Positions 8,287 through 16,629 of a stretch of DNA of 59,116 bases are shown here, in pieces (position 1 is the stretch's first letter; each line of letters starts with the position of its first letter). The translations under genes were made by a program, and so were the position numbers. This DNA is from an uncultured Alphaproteobacteria bacterium (GTDB lineage: Bacteria > Pseudomonadota > Alphaproteobacteria > RF32 > CAG-239). Under the pieces are notes generated by a model. It was not told the origin of the DNA. It did not search any database and was given only the letters and a program-made list of their open reading frames with translations. The stretch covers positions 1-59,116 of the forward strand of contig CAJUCZ010000011.1 in the NCBI GenBank assembly GCA_910585375.1. The letters are read 5' to 3'.

Positions 8287-9108
8287 CTAAACAGTTTTAT
8301 AAAAACTACTGATCAAATCTTCAGCAATTTGTTCATTCACATCTATTTTATTATTTGCACAAAAAAGTTTTATTTTACAAATTTCTTTTTCTTTTGATAA
8401 TTTTTTTAATTTCACCTTATTCATAAGTTTGTAAAATTCTTCTTTTGTTTTAGGATTTTTTTTAATTTTCTCAATAATTTCGGCGGCAGACACAGGCTCC
8501 CGGCATAACACTTGATCTATAACCTCAGCACTTCTGATAGTAACAGATATTATTGTAGAAACATCTTTTAATGTTGGCTTGTCTTCTTCAAAGTGTTTAA
8601 TAAATTGTTCAATATTTATATTTCCATGGTTTTTAGAATAGTAATTACTGTCTGCTAACAAGCCAGATTTAAGAGGTTCCGGGAGTTTATTTAGAGAGTC
8701 ATGAATTATTCTGTTTCGCCATTTAGCAAGGCAATATATAACAGATATATACGATTCAGCCCCAAAATGAAAATCTTTTTTTTGAAGAAAATCTTTTATA
8801 TTTTCTGCTTTTCCCTTACCGGAATTCTGAAAATCCTTCCAAGCACTTTCCATTCTATCCTGAATAAGATTTTTCAAAAAAATATAAAAATTCTCAAAAA
8901 CATATACCAGCGTACTTCTTATTATATATTCTCTTGTTGCTCTAGCTGCATCTTTAGGATTATTGGTTGAAAAATTAACACGGAAGCCAACATCCTGCGC
9001 ATCAATTTTTTCTAAATTTTCAACACTACCTAGTGCATAACAAGCCATATTTAACTGAAAGATTGATTTGCCCGTTTTATTTTTAAATGTTTTTAAATAT
9101 TCTGACAT
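8287..9108 (-). CDS. Hypothetical AT-rich protein
   Basis: I place the start at 9108 (MSEYLKTFKN), which has AAAGG upstream; the longer frame from 9174 runs through a tRNA-like structure and is unlikely. The product of about 273 residues has no signal peptide or membrane segment. It is helical and contains CLAKWRNRIIHDSLN in the middle, a pattern (RNxxxH) seen in HEPN-type and related abortive-infection proteins. I cannot place it in a specific family. The C-terminus is strongly basic and coiled-coil-like. The gene is much more AT-rich than the qseBC operon beside it and sits directly after tRNA genes, which suggests acquisition by transfer. It ends 1 nt from qseC, tail to tail. Confidence 0.6.
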   Translation of the reverse strand: MSEYLKTFKNKTGKSIFQLNMACYALGSVENLEKIDAQDVGFRVNFSTNNPKDAARATREYIIRSTLVYVFENFYIFLKNLIQDRMESAWKDFQNSGKGKAENIKDFLQKKDFHFGAESYISVIYCLAKWRNRIIHDSLNKLPEPLKSGLLADSNYYSKNHGNINIEQFIKHFEEDKPTLKDVSTIISVTIRSAEVIDQVLCREPVSAAEIIEKIKKNPKTKEEFYKLMNKVKLKKLSKEKEICKIKLFCANNKIDVNEQIAEDLISSFYKTV

Positions 9109-9126
9109 TGTAAAATTGCCTTTGAT

Positions 9127-9216
9127 ATCTATGTCAGGATTCGAACCTGATTCTCCATCTTTTAATAGAAACATTCTCTTAATAGGATGGCGTTTTCACC
9201 GATAAACTGCATAGAT
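9127..9216 (-). tRNA. tRNA-like cloverleaf with a 26-nt anticodon loop (odd tRNA or pseudo-tRNA)
   Basis: On the minus strand all four arms pair perfectly in the right order: acceptor ATCTATG/CATAGAT, D-arm GTTT/AAAC with a GG-containing 8-nt loop, anticodon stem CCATC/GATGG, and T-arm TCAGG/CCTGA with the consensus loop TTCGAAT. The loop between the anticodon stems is 26 nt instead of 7 and contains CTATTAA twice. After the acceptor come A and TCA instead of CCA. It starts 15 nt after tRNA-Ala(CGC), so it could be processed from the same transcript. The amino acid cannot be assigned. Confidence 0.55.
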
Positions 9217-9230
9217 AGCATATAAAGCTA

Positions 9231-9306
9231 TGGTGGAGCTGAGGAGGATCGAACTCCCGACCTAATGATTGCGAACCATTCGCTCTCCCAACTGAGCTAC
9301 AGCCCC
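9231..9306 (-). tRNA. tRNA-Ala(CGC)
   Basis: A 76-nt cloverleaf with encoded CCA. The 5' end GGGGCTGTAGCTCAGTTGG is typical of tRNA-Ala. The anticodon loop TTCGCAA gives anticodon CGC (codon GCG). The tRNA-like element at 9127-9216 follows it closely. Confidence 0.9.
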
Positions 9307-9452
9307 GTAATGTTATTTATAATAAAAAGCTTTTTGAGTGTGTCAAGTGTTAAAAATAAACAACAAACCGGCAATTTTTTTATTATTATTGTAAAAAAGG
9401 ACTTGAAATATAAAAAATTATCCCGTATAAAAATATCGTTCTTGTTAACAAT

Positions 9453-9514
<62 letters not shown>

Positions 9515-9528
<14 letters not shown>

Positions 9529-9831
9529 GTTCCTATAAAGACTAATGTCCATTATCCGGTTTTGGTCTTTTTCTTTTTTAAACTTACCGCTCAAACTTCG
9601 CCAAAGCTCGTTTTCCCGGAGGAGAATATACTTCGGCATCTAAATTCGCTTACTCACTTCGTTTCGGCGCTCATTAAGATGTTCCGAAGAACTGGCAGAC
9701 AAAAACAACCGGAGCAACGGTTGTTTTTGCTTAGCGCTTCCTCAGCTCCACCAGTTCCTATAAAGACCAATGTCCATTATCCGGTTTTGGTCTTTTTCTT
9801 TTTTAAATTCACCGCTCAAACTTCGCTAAAG
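9515..9831 (+). repeat. Direct repeat of the tRNA-Ala(GGC) 3' end flanking a hairpin element
   Basis: About 92 bp (9515-9606), starting inside the tRNA T-arm and acceptor (CCTCAGCTCCACCA), recurs at 9740-9831 with only a few changes. Between the copies are two inverted repeats: CTTCGGCATCT with AGATGTTCCGAAG (9631-9689), and AAAAACAACCG-GAGCAA-CGGTTGTTTTT (9701-9728). No gene is seen here. This resembles a duplicated tRNA attachment site around a very short insert. Confidence 0.75.
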
Positions 9832-9845
9832 TTACGCTAACACCA

Positions 9846-9884
9846 GAAAAAAAACTCCCCTGACTGCTTCAGCAATCAGGGGAG
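9846..9884 (-). terminator. rpsA terminator
   Basis: On the minus strand CTCCCCTGA and TCAGGGGAG pair across a loop of about 12 nt, followed by eight T. It lies 27 nt past the rpsA stop codon. Confidence 0.85.
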
Positions 9885-9910
9885 CGGGCTTAATTAACCC
9901 AATAAATCAA

Positions 9911-11596
9911 TTAAGCGTTTTTCTTCAAAGCTTCACCGAGAGCTTCACCCAAAGAAGAACCACCGGTAGAATTGTTGGTGTATTCTTCAAGAGCTTTTTT
10001 CTCTTCTTCAATTTCCAAAGCTTTTACAGACAAGCCAAGCTTGTTGTTTTTCTTGTCTACGGAAGTAACTTTGGCTTCCAGAACATCGCCGGCATTGTAG
10101 TTTTCCGGATTCTGAGAAGCTTTGTCCTTAGACAAGTCAGCTTTTTTGATGGTTGCGTTAATACCGTTCAATTCAACGGTAACGCCTTTGTCATCAGTGC
10201 TGACAACAGTTACTTTTACAACATCACCTTTCTTTACTTCATCCAGAGCTGAAGCAAATTCGTTTTCGGTCAGCTGTTTGATACCGAGGCTGATGCGCTC
10301 TTTTTCAACATCAACATCGATGATTTTGGCTTGGATATCCTGACCTTTGCTGTAATCTTTAACAGCTTCTTCGCCGGATTTGTCCCAAGAAATGTCAGAC
10401 AAGTGAATCATGCCGTCGATTTCATCAGACAGGCCAACGAACAAACCGAATTCGGTAATGTTTTTGATTTTGCCTTCAATGACAGAACCGACCGGATGCT
10501 CTTCAACATAAGCAGCCCAGGGGTTCGGTGTGCATTGTTTGATTCCGAGACTGATGCGGCGTTTGTCGGCATCAACTTCCAAAACCTTAACTTCAACTTC
10601 CTGAGAAGTAGAAACGATTTTGCCCGGATGTACATTTTTGCGGGTCCAGCTCATTTCAGAAACGTGAACCAAACCTTCGATACCGTCTTCGAGTTCTACA
10701 AATGCACCGTAATCAGTGATGTTGGTAACTTTGCCTTTGTAGATTTCGCCAACTTTGAACTTGTCGGCAACGGCAGCCCAAGGATCGGACTCAAGCTGTT
10801 TCATACCCAGAGAAATGCGTTGGTTGTCTTCGTTGAATTTGATAACCTGGACTTTAACGGTCTGGCCGACAGACAGAACTTCTGCCGGATGGTTGATTCT
10901 CTTCCAAGAGATATCGGTAACGTGCAACAAACCGTCAACACCACCGAGGTCAATAAATGCACCGTAGTCGGTAATGTTTTTAACAACGCCTTCAAGAACA
11001 GAACCTTCTTTGAGGTCGTTAATCAGTTCGGCACGAGCTTCGGCTCTGGTTTCTTCCAGAACGACACGGCGGGATACAACGATATTGCCTCTGACCTTGT
11101 CCATTTTCAAAATTTGGAACGGCTGAGAGATACCCATCAACGGCGTAATGTCGCGAATCGGACGGATATCAATCTGAGATCCCGGCAGGAATGCAATGGC
11201 ACCGTTCAGATCAACGGTGAAACCGCCTTTAACGCGGCCGAAGATAACGCCGTTGACTCTTTCGCCGGAGTTCAGGCATTTTTCAAGATCAATCCATACT
11301 TCTTCACGGCGTGCTTTTTCGCGGGAAAGAACAATATTGCCGTCTTTGTCTTCGTATCTGTCAACATAAACTTCAATTTTATCGCCGACTTTGAGCTCGG
11401 GATTTTGACCGAATTCACGCAACGGGATACGGCCTTCGGATTTCAATCCGACGTCAACGATTGCAAAATCCGGAGTTAATCTGATGATTGTACCTTTAAC
11501 AACCGAACCGGTAATACCGTTATCGCCAAACTGTTCATTCAACAGGGCTTCAAAATTTTCGGTCATTTCAGGAATTTTAATTTCTGTATTTGTCAT
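9911..11596 (-). CDS. rpsA: 30S ribosomal protein S1
   Basis: About 561 residues from the likely start MTNTEIKIPEM at 11596. Six successive S1 (OB-fold) repeats are visible, with the recurrent ITDYGAFIDLGGVDGLLHVTD-type core and the linker RISLGxKQLxxxPW. S1 helps mRNA bind the 30S subunit and is essential in most proteobacteria. Neither possible ATG has a Shine-Dalgarno site; the leader is AT-rich. This is the known habit of rpsA, whose leader works without a strong site and is autoregulated. It follows cmk, the usual gene order, with a hairpin between them. Confidence 0.97.
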   Translation of the reverse strand: MTNTEIKIPEMTENFEALLNEQFGDNGITGSVVKGTIIRLTPDFAIVDVGLKSEGRIPLREFGQNPELKVGDKIEVYVDRYEDKDGNIVLSREKARREEVWIDLEKCLNSGERVNGVIFGRVKGGFTVDLNGAIAFLPGSQIDIRPIRDITPLMGISQPFQILKMDKVRGNIVVSRRVVLEETRAEARAELINDLKEGSVLEGVVKNITDYGAFIDLGGVDGLLHVTDISWKRINHPAEVLSVGQTVKVQVIKFNEDNQRISLGMKQLESDPWAAVADKFKVGEIYKGKVTNITDYGAFVELEDGIEGLVHVSEMSWTRKNVHPGKIVSTSQEVEVKVLEVDADKRRISLGIKQCTPNPWAAYVEEHPVGSVIEGKIKNITEFGLFVGLSDEIDGMIHLSDISWDKSGEEAVKDYSKGQDIQAKIIDVDVEKERISLGIKQLTENEFASALDEVKKGDVVKVTVVSTDDKGVTVELNGINATIKKADLSKDKASQNPENYNAGDVLEAKVTSVDKKNNKLGLSVKALEIEEEKKALEEYTNNSTGGSSLGEALGEALKKNA

Positions 11597-11654
11597 AAAA
11601 TATATATATTTCAATAAAATGCCACCCTCAAAAAAACATAGACAAGGGGGACTT

Positions 11655-11712
11655 GTGCGGGGTTAAAAAAATCCACCGGCTTACCGCACCGTAAACCGAT
11701 GGCTTTTTTATA
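11655..11712 (-). terminator. Hairpin between cmk and rpsA
   Basis: A 12-bp stem with one or two G-T pairs (CCACCGGCTTAC/GTAAACCGATGG), with T-rich flanks on both strands. It may end cmk transcripts or serve as an attenuator ahead of rpsA. Confidence 0.55.
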
Positions 11713-11744
11713 CACATAATTTATTATTTTTCAAGCATTTTTTT

Positions 11745-12410
11745 TTATTTATTTTGCAAGCGGGAATCGATTATTTCCACAGCACGGCGCAAAACGTCTT
11801 CAATCGTATCGTGGCTGGTATCAAGAATGACGGCATCAGCTGCCGGTCTCATCGGGGCAACGGCACGGTTCATATCTCTTTCGTCACGTGCTTTAACGTC
11901 AGCCAGAACCTCGTCATAAGTAACAGCGGCTCCTTTAGCCTGAAATTCCTTAAAACGGCGCTCTGCCCTGACTTCCGGCGAGGCCGTTACAAAAAATTTG
12001 ATATCTGCCTGCGGACAAACGACCGTACCGGTATCGCGTCCATCATAAATGGCACCGTTAGCAGGCGTACCGTCCGCAAAGACCGGATTTTTTGAAAAAT
12101 CCTGCTGCATTTTGAGCAGCGAAGCCCGCACCGAAGGATAAGCCGAAACGACAGACGCATTTCTGCCCCCCAAGGCGGAGCGAAAATCAGGATGTTTTGC
12201 CAACAACATCATTTGCGAAAAGGTCAGGTTGTCCGCGACTTTTAAAGCCTCGGCCTCATTTCCGAGGTCTTTGCCCCGCAAAGCCATTTCCAGTCCGACG
12301 GCACGATAAACCATGCCGGTGTCAAAATAAGCCAGACCGTATTTTTGTGCCAAAACACTTGATAATGTGCCTTTTCCGGCGGCGGCCGGCCCGTCTACGG
12401 TAATAATCAT
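11745..12410 (-). CDS. cmk: Cytidylate kinase
   Basis: 221 residues. The P-loop is GPAAAGKGTLS (residues 7-17), followed by LAYFDTGMVYRAVGL and the DGRDTGTVVCPQADIKFFVTAS segment, all typical of bacterial Cmk. The lid region RDERDMNRAVAPM is intact. The enzyme phosphorylates CMP and dCMP with ATP in the cytoplasm. cmk-rpsA is a widely conserved gene pair. No unusual feature is seen. Confidence 0.96.
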   Translation of the reverse strand: MIITVDGPAAAGKGTLSSVLAQKYGLAYFDTGMVYRAVGLEMALRGKDLGNEAEALKVADNLTFSQMMLLAKHPDFRSALGGRNASVVSAYPSVRASLLKMQQDFSKNPVFADGTPANGAIYDGRDTGTVVCPQADIKFFVTASPEVRAERRFKEFQAKGAAVTYDEVLADVKARDERDMNRAVAPMRPAADAVILDTSHDTIEDVLRRAVEIIDSRLQNK

Positions 12411-12523
12411 TTCTGCTCCTTACGCCAAATGTCACAAAATCTTAACTTTATTTTTCCAAATATATCGTATATAATAAAATTATAAAGCAAAAGTATTACT
12501 TATACCAAAAATTAGGTGATGAC

Positions 12524-13117
12524 ATGTTCGGGGCAAAATTACATTTCTGGTTTTTAACAGCAGCTGCAATACTTATCTGGTCCTGCGAACATGCACAAGC
12601 CGCGACGGTTTCTTCTCTTTCCAAAGCCCGCGCTTATCAGATATTTGCGCCTGCCGATACGGTTAACAGCGAGCATAACAGAACGGCAACTTCTTATCGT
12701 ACTGACGAAAACAAAGCAAAACATGCCGCCAAGCAAGCCGCCAAAGCTCAAGCCGCCGCGCAGGATACTGAAACAGAAATTGCCATTAACTACAACAGAA
12801 TCATCGCACAAAAGCTTTTAAACAAAGCCAATGGCAACGTTATGGTCGGCGTTCACTCCAAAAAACGCAAAATTTCCGTGCCGCTCGGCAAAGACCTGAC
12901 GATTAAGCTGATTGAAGAAAACAACCAAACATGCACTTACGAATGTAATGACCAAATTCTGAAATATGAAAGAGGCAGTAAAGAGGGCAACGAGCTTTCA
13001 ATTGTTTTCAACGCCGAGAATCTGGGACGCTCAAAACTTTATGTTGATTGCGTGACCAATGTTCCGGGCGAAGGCGTTAAAGTTCATTCCAAAGTGTTTA
13101 ACATCAGCGTGGATTAA
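12524..13117 (+). CDS. Secreted protein of unknown function
   Basis: 197 residues. A signal peptide of about 27 residues ends near HAQAATV. An Ala/Lys-rich stretch (about 60-85) follows, and then a beta-rich C-terminal domain with two cysteines in CTYECND and one in YVDCVTN. The last strand ends KVFNISVD. It may be a small periplasmic domain of Ig-like fold; I recognise no family. It is 6 nt upstream of rsmE and codirectional with the rsmE to rquA group, so it could be first in that operon. Confidence 0.7.
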   Translation: MFGAKLHFWFLTAAAILIWSCEHAQAATVSSLSKARAYQIFAPADTVNSEHNRTATSYRTDENKAKHAAKQAAKAQAAAQDTETEIAINYNRIIAQKLLNKANGNVMVGVHSKKRKISVPLGKDLTIKLIEENNQTCTYECNDQILKYERGSKEGNELSIVFNAENLGRSKLYVDCVTNVPGEGVKVHSKVFNISVD

Positions 13118-13123
13118 AAATTT

Positions 13124-13858
13124 ATGGCAACAAAACCCAGATTATTTATAGCACAGGAACTCCGGAAAGATCTGGAGTTCTTTTTGACCGATACACAGGC
13201 GCATTATCTGTGCCATGTTTTGAGGATGGCCGCAGGCGGTTTTTTTCTGGCATTTGACGGCAAAAACGGAGAATTTGAATGTGAACTTTCAGTTTGCGGC
13301 AAAAAACAGACCTCCTCCAAAGTCTTGCGTCAGACACGGATATTTGAAAAAGCGCCGGACATTTTTTTGCTGTTTGCACCGGTCAAAAAAGACAAGACTG
13401 ATTTCATTATAGAAAAATCCACCGAATTGGGCGTTTCAAAAATCGTGCCGGTAATTACCCGTCGCACAATCAGTGAAAAAGTTAAAAAAGAGCGCTACAT
13501 ATGTCAGGCCGTTGAGGCTGCCGAGCAATGCCGACGGCTGGACGTTCCGGCAGTGGAAGACGTCCGAACTCTGGAAGGCGTGCTGAAAGTCTGGGATGAA
13601 AACCGGCTGCTGTATTATATGGACGAAACGGGGAACGGCCGGCCGGCTGCGGAAGTTTTTGCCGAAGATGCCGGCAAACACCTGCCGTCTGCCGTTTTAG
13701 TCGGACCGGAAGGCGGATTTGACGAAGAAGAGCTTGAGTTTTTACGCCGGCAGAAATATGCCAAAGGCGTGTCGCTCGGAAAAAGGATTTTACGGGCAGA
13801 AACCGCGGTTGCCGCTGCGCTCTCCTGCTGGCAGGCAATTTGCGGAGATTGGAAATAA
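13124..13858 (+). CDS. rsmE: 16S rRNA (uracil-1498-N3) methyltransferase RsmE
   Basis: 244 residues. The N-terminal PUA-like domain (about 1-70; HYLCHVLRM) is followed by a SPOUT domain with the family motifs IIEKSTELGVSKIVPVI and QCRRLDVPAV. The knot is LVGPEGGFDEEELEF and the end is SLGKRILRAETAVAAAL. The enzyme methylates U1498 of 16S rRNA in the assembled 30S subunit. It lies 10 nt upstream of the response regulator gene. Confidence 0.95.
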   Translation: MATKPRLFIAQELRKDLEFFLTDTQAHYLCHVLRMAAGGFFLAFDGKNGEFECELSVCGKKQTSSKVLRQTRIFEKAPDIFLLFAPVKKDKTDFIIEKSTELGVSKIVPVITRRTISEKVKKERYICQAVEAAEQCRRLDVPAVEDVRTLEGVLKVWDENRLLYYMDETGNGRPAAEVFAEDAGKHLPSAVLVGPEGGFDEEELEFLRRQKYAKGVSLGKRILRAETAVAAALSCWQAICGDWK

Positions 13859-13868
13859 GGAGAAAAAA

Positions 13869-14537
13869 ATGCGGTTTTTGATTGCTGATGACCATGAGTT
13901 GTTTTTGAAAGGGCTGGAGTTTATTTTGCGGGATTTGTTTCCGGATGATGAATTTGTTTTTGCCCACAATTATACCGACATTTTCAGAATTATTGAAAAA
14001 GAAAAAGACTTTAATCTGGTTCTGACCGATCTGGCCATGCCCGGAGCCGGCTGGCTGCAAGGCATTGAGCATATCCACAAAGGCCTGCCCGACACGCCGA
14101 TTATCATTCTCTCGGCCGTATTTGAAAAAGACATTGTGCAAAAGACCATAGAAATCGGTGCGGCCGGATATATTCCGAAATCAGCCCCCAATGCCGTTAT
14201 TACCAGCGCGGTCAATTTGGTTTTGTCAGGCGGCGTTTATATTCCGCCCGAGTTGCTGAACGGCACGAAAGAATCGGAATTTGACCTATTGAAACAAAGT
14301 GAAGAAACTGCCGAAAAAGAAAACCCGACTGAGGTAATCTCAATGTCGCCGCGCCAGATTGACGTCTTGAATCTCATGGGGAAAGGCCTGTCCAACAAAC
14401 AAATCGCTTATGACCTTGGAATTACCGAAGGAACGGTTAAATTATACGTTACGGCAATATTGAAAATTTTTAACGTATATAACCGGGTTTCGGCCGTTAA
14501 TGAAGCCCGCAAACGGGGTTTGCTTCAAGATGAATAA
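13869..14537 (+). CDS. NarL/LuxR-family response regulator
   Basis: 222 residues starting at an ATG preceded by AAGGAG. The receiver domain has the acidic pair DD at 7-8, phospho-acceptor Asp54 in LVLTDLAMPG and a Ser in IILSAVF, with Lys in YIPKSAP. The C-terminal HTH (about 155-220) reads MSPRQIDVLNLMGKGLSNKQ and continues in the usual LuxR pattern. No kinase gene is adjacent. The next gene encodes an Hpt domain and overlaps by 8 nt, so a multistep phosphorelay is likely, with a hybrid kinase elsewhere. The third overlapping gene, rquA, suggests a link to redox or anaerobic control. Confidence 0.9.
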   Translation: MRFLIADDHELFLKGLEFILRDLFPDDEFVFAHNYTDIFRIIEKEKDFNLVLTDLAMPGAGWLQGIEHIHKGLPDTPIIILSAVFEKDIVQKTIEIGAAGYIPKSAPNAVITSAVNLVLSGGVYIPPELLNGTKESEFDLLKQSEETAEKENPTEVISMSPRQIDVLNLMGKGLSNKQIAYDLGITEGTVKLYVTAILKIFNVYNRVSAVNEARKRGLLQDE

Positions 14538-14898
14538 CGCATTATTTGATGAAAAAGAGGCCGGGCAATATCTGAGCATTTTCGGCGAGGACAAAATGGG
14601 TTGCCTGTGGCAGGAGTTTTTGCAGGATACAACTGAAACTCTGGAGTCAATAGAAAGCCAGGACAGGGAGGATATCCGACTGAAATTTCACAGTTGGCGG
14701 TCTTCAGCAAAAGTTTTTGGACTAAAAAGCTTTGTCCAACAGTGTGAAAACATTGAAAACATGACTATTAATGGCGAAAATATCGAAAATATAAAAAAAA
14801 CTATAGACAATTGCAAAAAAATTTTCCATAATGCACAAAAAGAAGCAAACCGATTCTTCAAAAGGTGTAGTTATGGAAAAAATTCCAATGCAAAATAA
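14530..14898 (+). CDS. Hpt (histidine phosphotransfer) domain protein
   Basis: 122 residues. His54 lies in KFHSWRSSAKVFG, which fits the Hpt signature HxxK/RxxA/S followed by GL. The rest is a helical bundle with an Asn- and Lys-rich C-terminal helix. Hpt proteins relay phosphate between a hybrid kinase and a response regulator. The gene overlaps the regulator gene at its start (ATGAATAA) and rquA at its end (26 nt), so the three are translationally coupled. Confidence 0.8.
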   Translation: MNNALFDEKEAGQYLSIFGEDKMGCLWQEFLQDTTETLESIESQDREDIRLKFHSWRSSAKVFGLKSFVQQCENIENMTINGENIENIKKTIDNCKKIFHNAQKEANRFFKRCSYGKNSNAK

Positions 14899-15571
14899 AA
14901 AGCTGCCCTTATACCTCAAAGAAGTTTACGGATGGATGTACGGCAGCAAAAAAATCAGCAACATTTTGGACAACAGTTTTGTGCAAAATGTGTTGTCTTG
15001 CGGGTACAGCAAAAAATTAACCGATGCCTTGGTAAAAGAAATTAAGCCCGGCGCAAGAGTATTGCAGTTCGGCGCGACTTTTGGCCCCCAAATAGAAGCC
15101 GTGGTCGAAAAAATCGGCGATAACGGAATTTATGACATTATCGACGTCAGCAATATGCAGCTGCACCGGATTCGCGAAAAGTACCAGTATATCTTCCCCA
15201 ATATACGGCTGGCAAACCGCGATGTTTCTCAAGAGCTGAACCTTCGGGATTATGACGTGACAATTTGTTACATGCTTCTGCATGAGGTCCCACCCCAAAC
15301 CAAGGCCAAGATTGTGGACAATGCCCTGAAAAGCATTGCTCCGGACGGGAAAGTTATTTTTGTGGATTATCACAGCCCAAAGAAATATCACCCGTTACGA
15401 TTTGTCGCAAAGGCGTTTAACCGTTTATACCAGCCCTTTGCCGAAAAGCTCTGGGAGCGTGAGATTTATGCTTATGCACCCGAGCGGGAGAAGTACAACT
15501 GGCGGAAAGCAACTTATTTTGAACGTATGTATCAAAAAGTGGTTGCAACAAAAAAATATTCCGCTTATTAA
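14873..15571 (+). CDS. rquA: Rhodoquinone biosynthesis methyltransferase-like protein RquA
   Basis: 232 residues from the ATG at 14873 (AGGTG just upstream). It resembles RquA: PLYLKEVYGWMYGS at the start, IKPGARVLQFGATFG in place of a normal SAM motif I, IIDVSNMQL, CYMLLHEVPPQTK, VIFVDYHSPKKYHPLR and a final WRKATYFERMYQKVV. RquA is related to class I methyltransferases but converts ubiquinone to rhodoquinone, the amino-quinone used by fumarate reductase in anaerobic respiration. The altered motif I is expected for RquA. The gene is third in an overlapping set with a response regulator and an Hpt protein. I am fairly sure of the family from memory of its motifs. Confidence 0.85.
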   Translation: MEKIPMQNKKLPLYLKEVYGWMYGSKKISNILDNSFVQNVLSCGYSKKLTDALVKEIKPGARVLQFGATFGPQIEAVVEKIGDNGIYDIIDVSNMQLHRIREKYQYIFPNIRLANRDVSQELNLRDYDVTICYMLLHEVPPQTKAKIVDNALKSIAPDGKVIFVDYHSPKKYHPLRFVAKAFNRLYQPFAEKLWEREIYAYAPEREKYNWRKATYFERMYQKVVATKKYSAY

Positions 15572-15624
15572 GTTTTGCGCTCCTGAAAAGAAAGCATTCA
15601 AGCTTTCAAATTTTTTACCAAAAA

Positions 15625-15664
15625 GAATAACCTCCTTGTCCAAAAGACAGGGAGGTTATTTTAT
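15625..15664. terminator. Convergent terminator after rquA
   Basis: AATAACCTCCTTGTC pairs with GACAGGGAGGTTATT across a short loop, with T-rich flanks both ways. It serves rquA and the minus-strand gene ending at 15672. Confidence 0.85.
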
Positions 15665-15671
15665 TAACAAT

Positions 15672-16395
15672 TTACCGGGTGCGGGTTGTTTCCCTAACGC
15701 GGCTGGAAGAAGTCCGACCGGCAGCGGAAACGCTGCTCCGGGTAGAGACATCTGACGAGCGAAGGCTGCTGCGGGTTGAACCGCTGCCGTAAACGTCATC
15801 GGAATAACGTTTTTCAGCCTGTTTGCAAGCCTTGCGGTCTTTAATGGCATTGGTAATGCCGACAACAGTACCGACTGCGCCGCCGATAGAACTGCCAACC
15901 GTACCGCCAATGACGCTACCGTCAACTGTTCCCTGAATCACACGACCGACACCGTTAGCTACGCCGTGGCTTACACCGCCATAGTAGCCAACCGGTACCA
16001 TAACGGCCAATGCCTGCATAGTTGAAATAACCACCGCCATAAGCGAAACGAAGTCCGCTAGTGGTGCGATATTTCGGCATCTCTCTCACCTGATGGACGT
16101 ATCCGTTATTTTCACAGATATAAAATCCATAATTGGTAGAGAAGAAGTAGCCATCTCTGTAGAGTTCAACTCCATACAGAACTTCGTCCGTATAGAATTG
16201 GACTCCCATTTGCTCAAACGGCTTAATGTAAATTACATTAAGATGGTTTGAGTTTACGGGGCCGTAGTAATATTCGTTGCCGCGGCCTGTCCACTCAGTG
16301 ATCATGCCGTCAACGACCACTCTTTGTCCTAACATTGAGCTGCTTATTGCACTGAGTGCCAAAACAAGCAACATTATAATGCTATTATGTCTCAT
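15672..16395 (-). pseudogene. Secreted glycine-rich protein gene split by an apparent frameshift
   Basis: Two overlapping minus frames look like one gene. The first (15955-16395) has a signal peptide and a soluble part (VVVDGMITEWTGRGNEYYYG onward) and ends in GGGYFNYAGIGRYG before becoming unlike itself. The second (15672-16040) lacks a ribosome binding site and picks up with VGYYGGVSHGVANGVG, then a glycine-rich membrane-like segment (GGTVGSSIGGAVGTVVG) and a Ser/Arg-rich tail. A one-base shift near 15985-16035 would join them. It may be a real mutation, a programmed shift or a sequencing error. The family is unknown. Confidence 0.55.
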
Positions 16396-16569
16396 ATTTT
16401 TTATGTTTTGTGCTTTGGGCGGAAAACTGTTATGTTTTAAGAGCCCTCAGCGGATTAATAATCGATATATCTATATATTTTAGAATTATATAATAGCATT
16501 GATTGTGCTTTTTGTCAAACAAAGACTAAAAAAACAGATGAATATCATAAAACTGTTACATTCTCCCTC

Positions 16570-16612
16570 TAAAAAAACACCTCGCGAAAAAACTTTCCGG
16601 AGGTGTTTTCAA
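16570..16612. terminator. Terminator after the half-helicase gene
   Basis: AAAACACCTC pairs with GAGGTGTTTT across a loop of about 18 nt. It lies just past the minus-strand stop codon at 16630. Confidence 0.75.
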
Positions 16613-16629
16613 AAAGGCATTTACTGTTT

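Noticed and set aside
10331..11479. 382-residue plus-strand open frame
   Set aside because: It lies wholly antisense to rpsA. Its composition (many Phe, Asn and Asp) is what the complement of an S1 gene gives.
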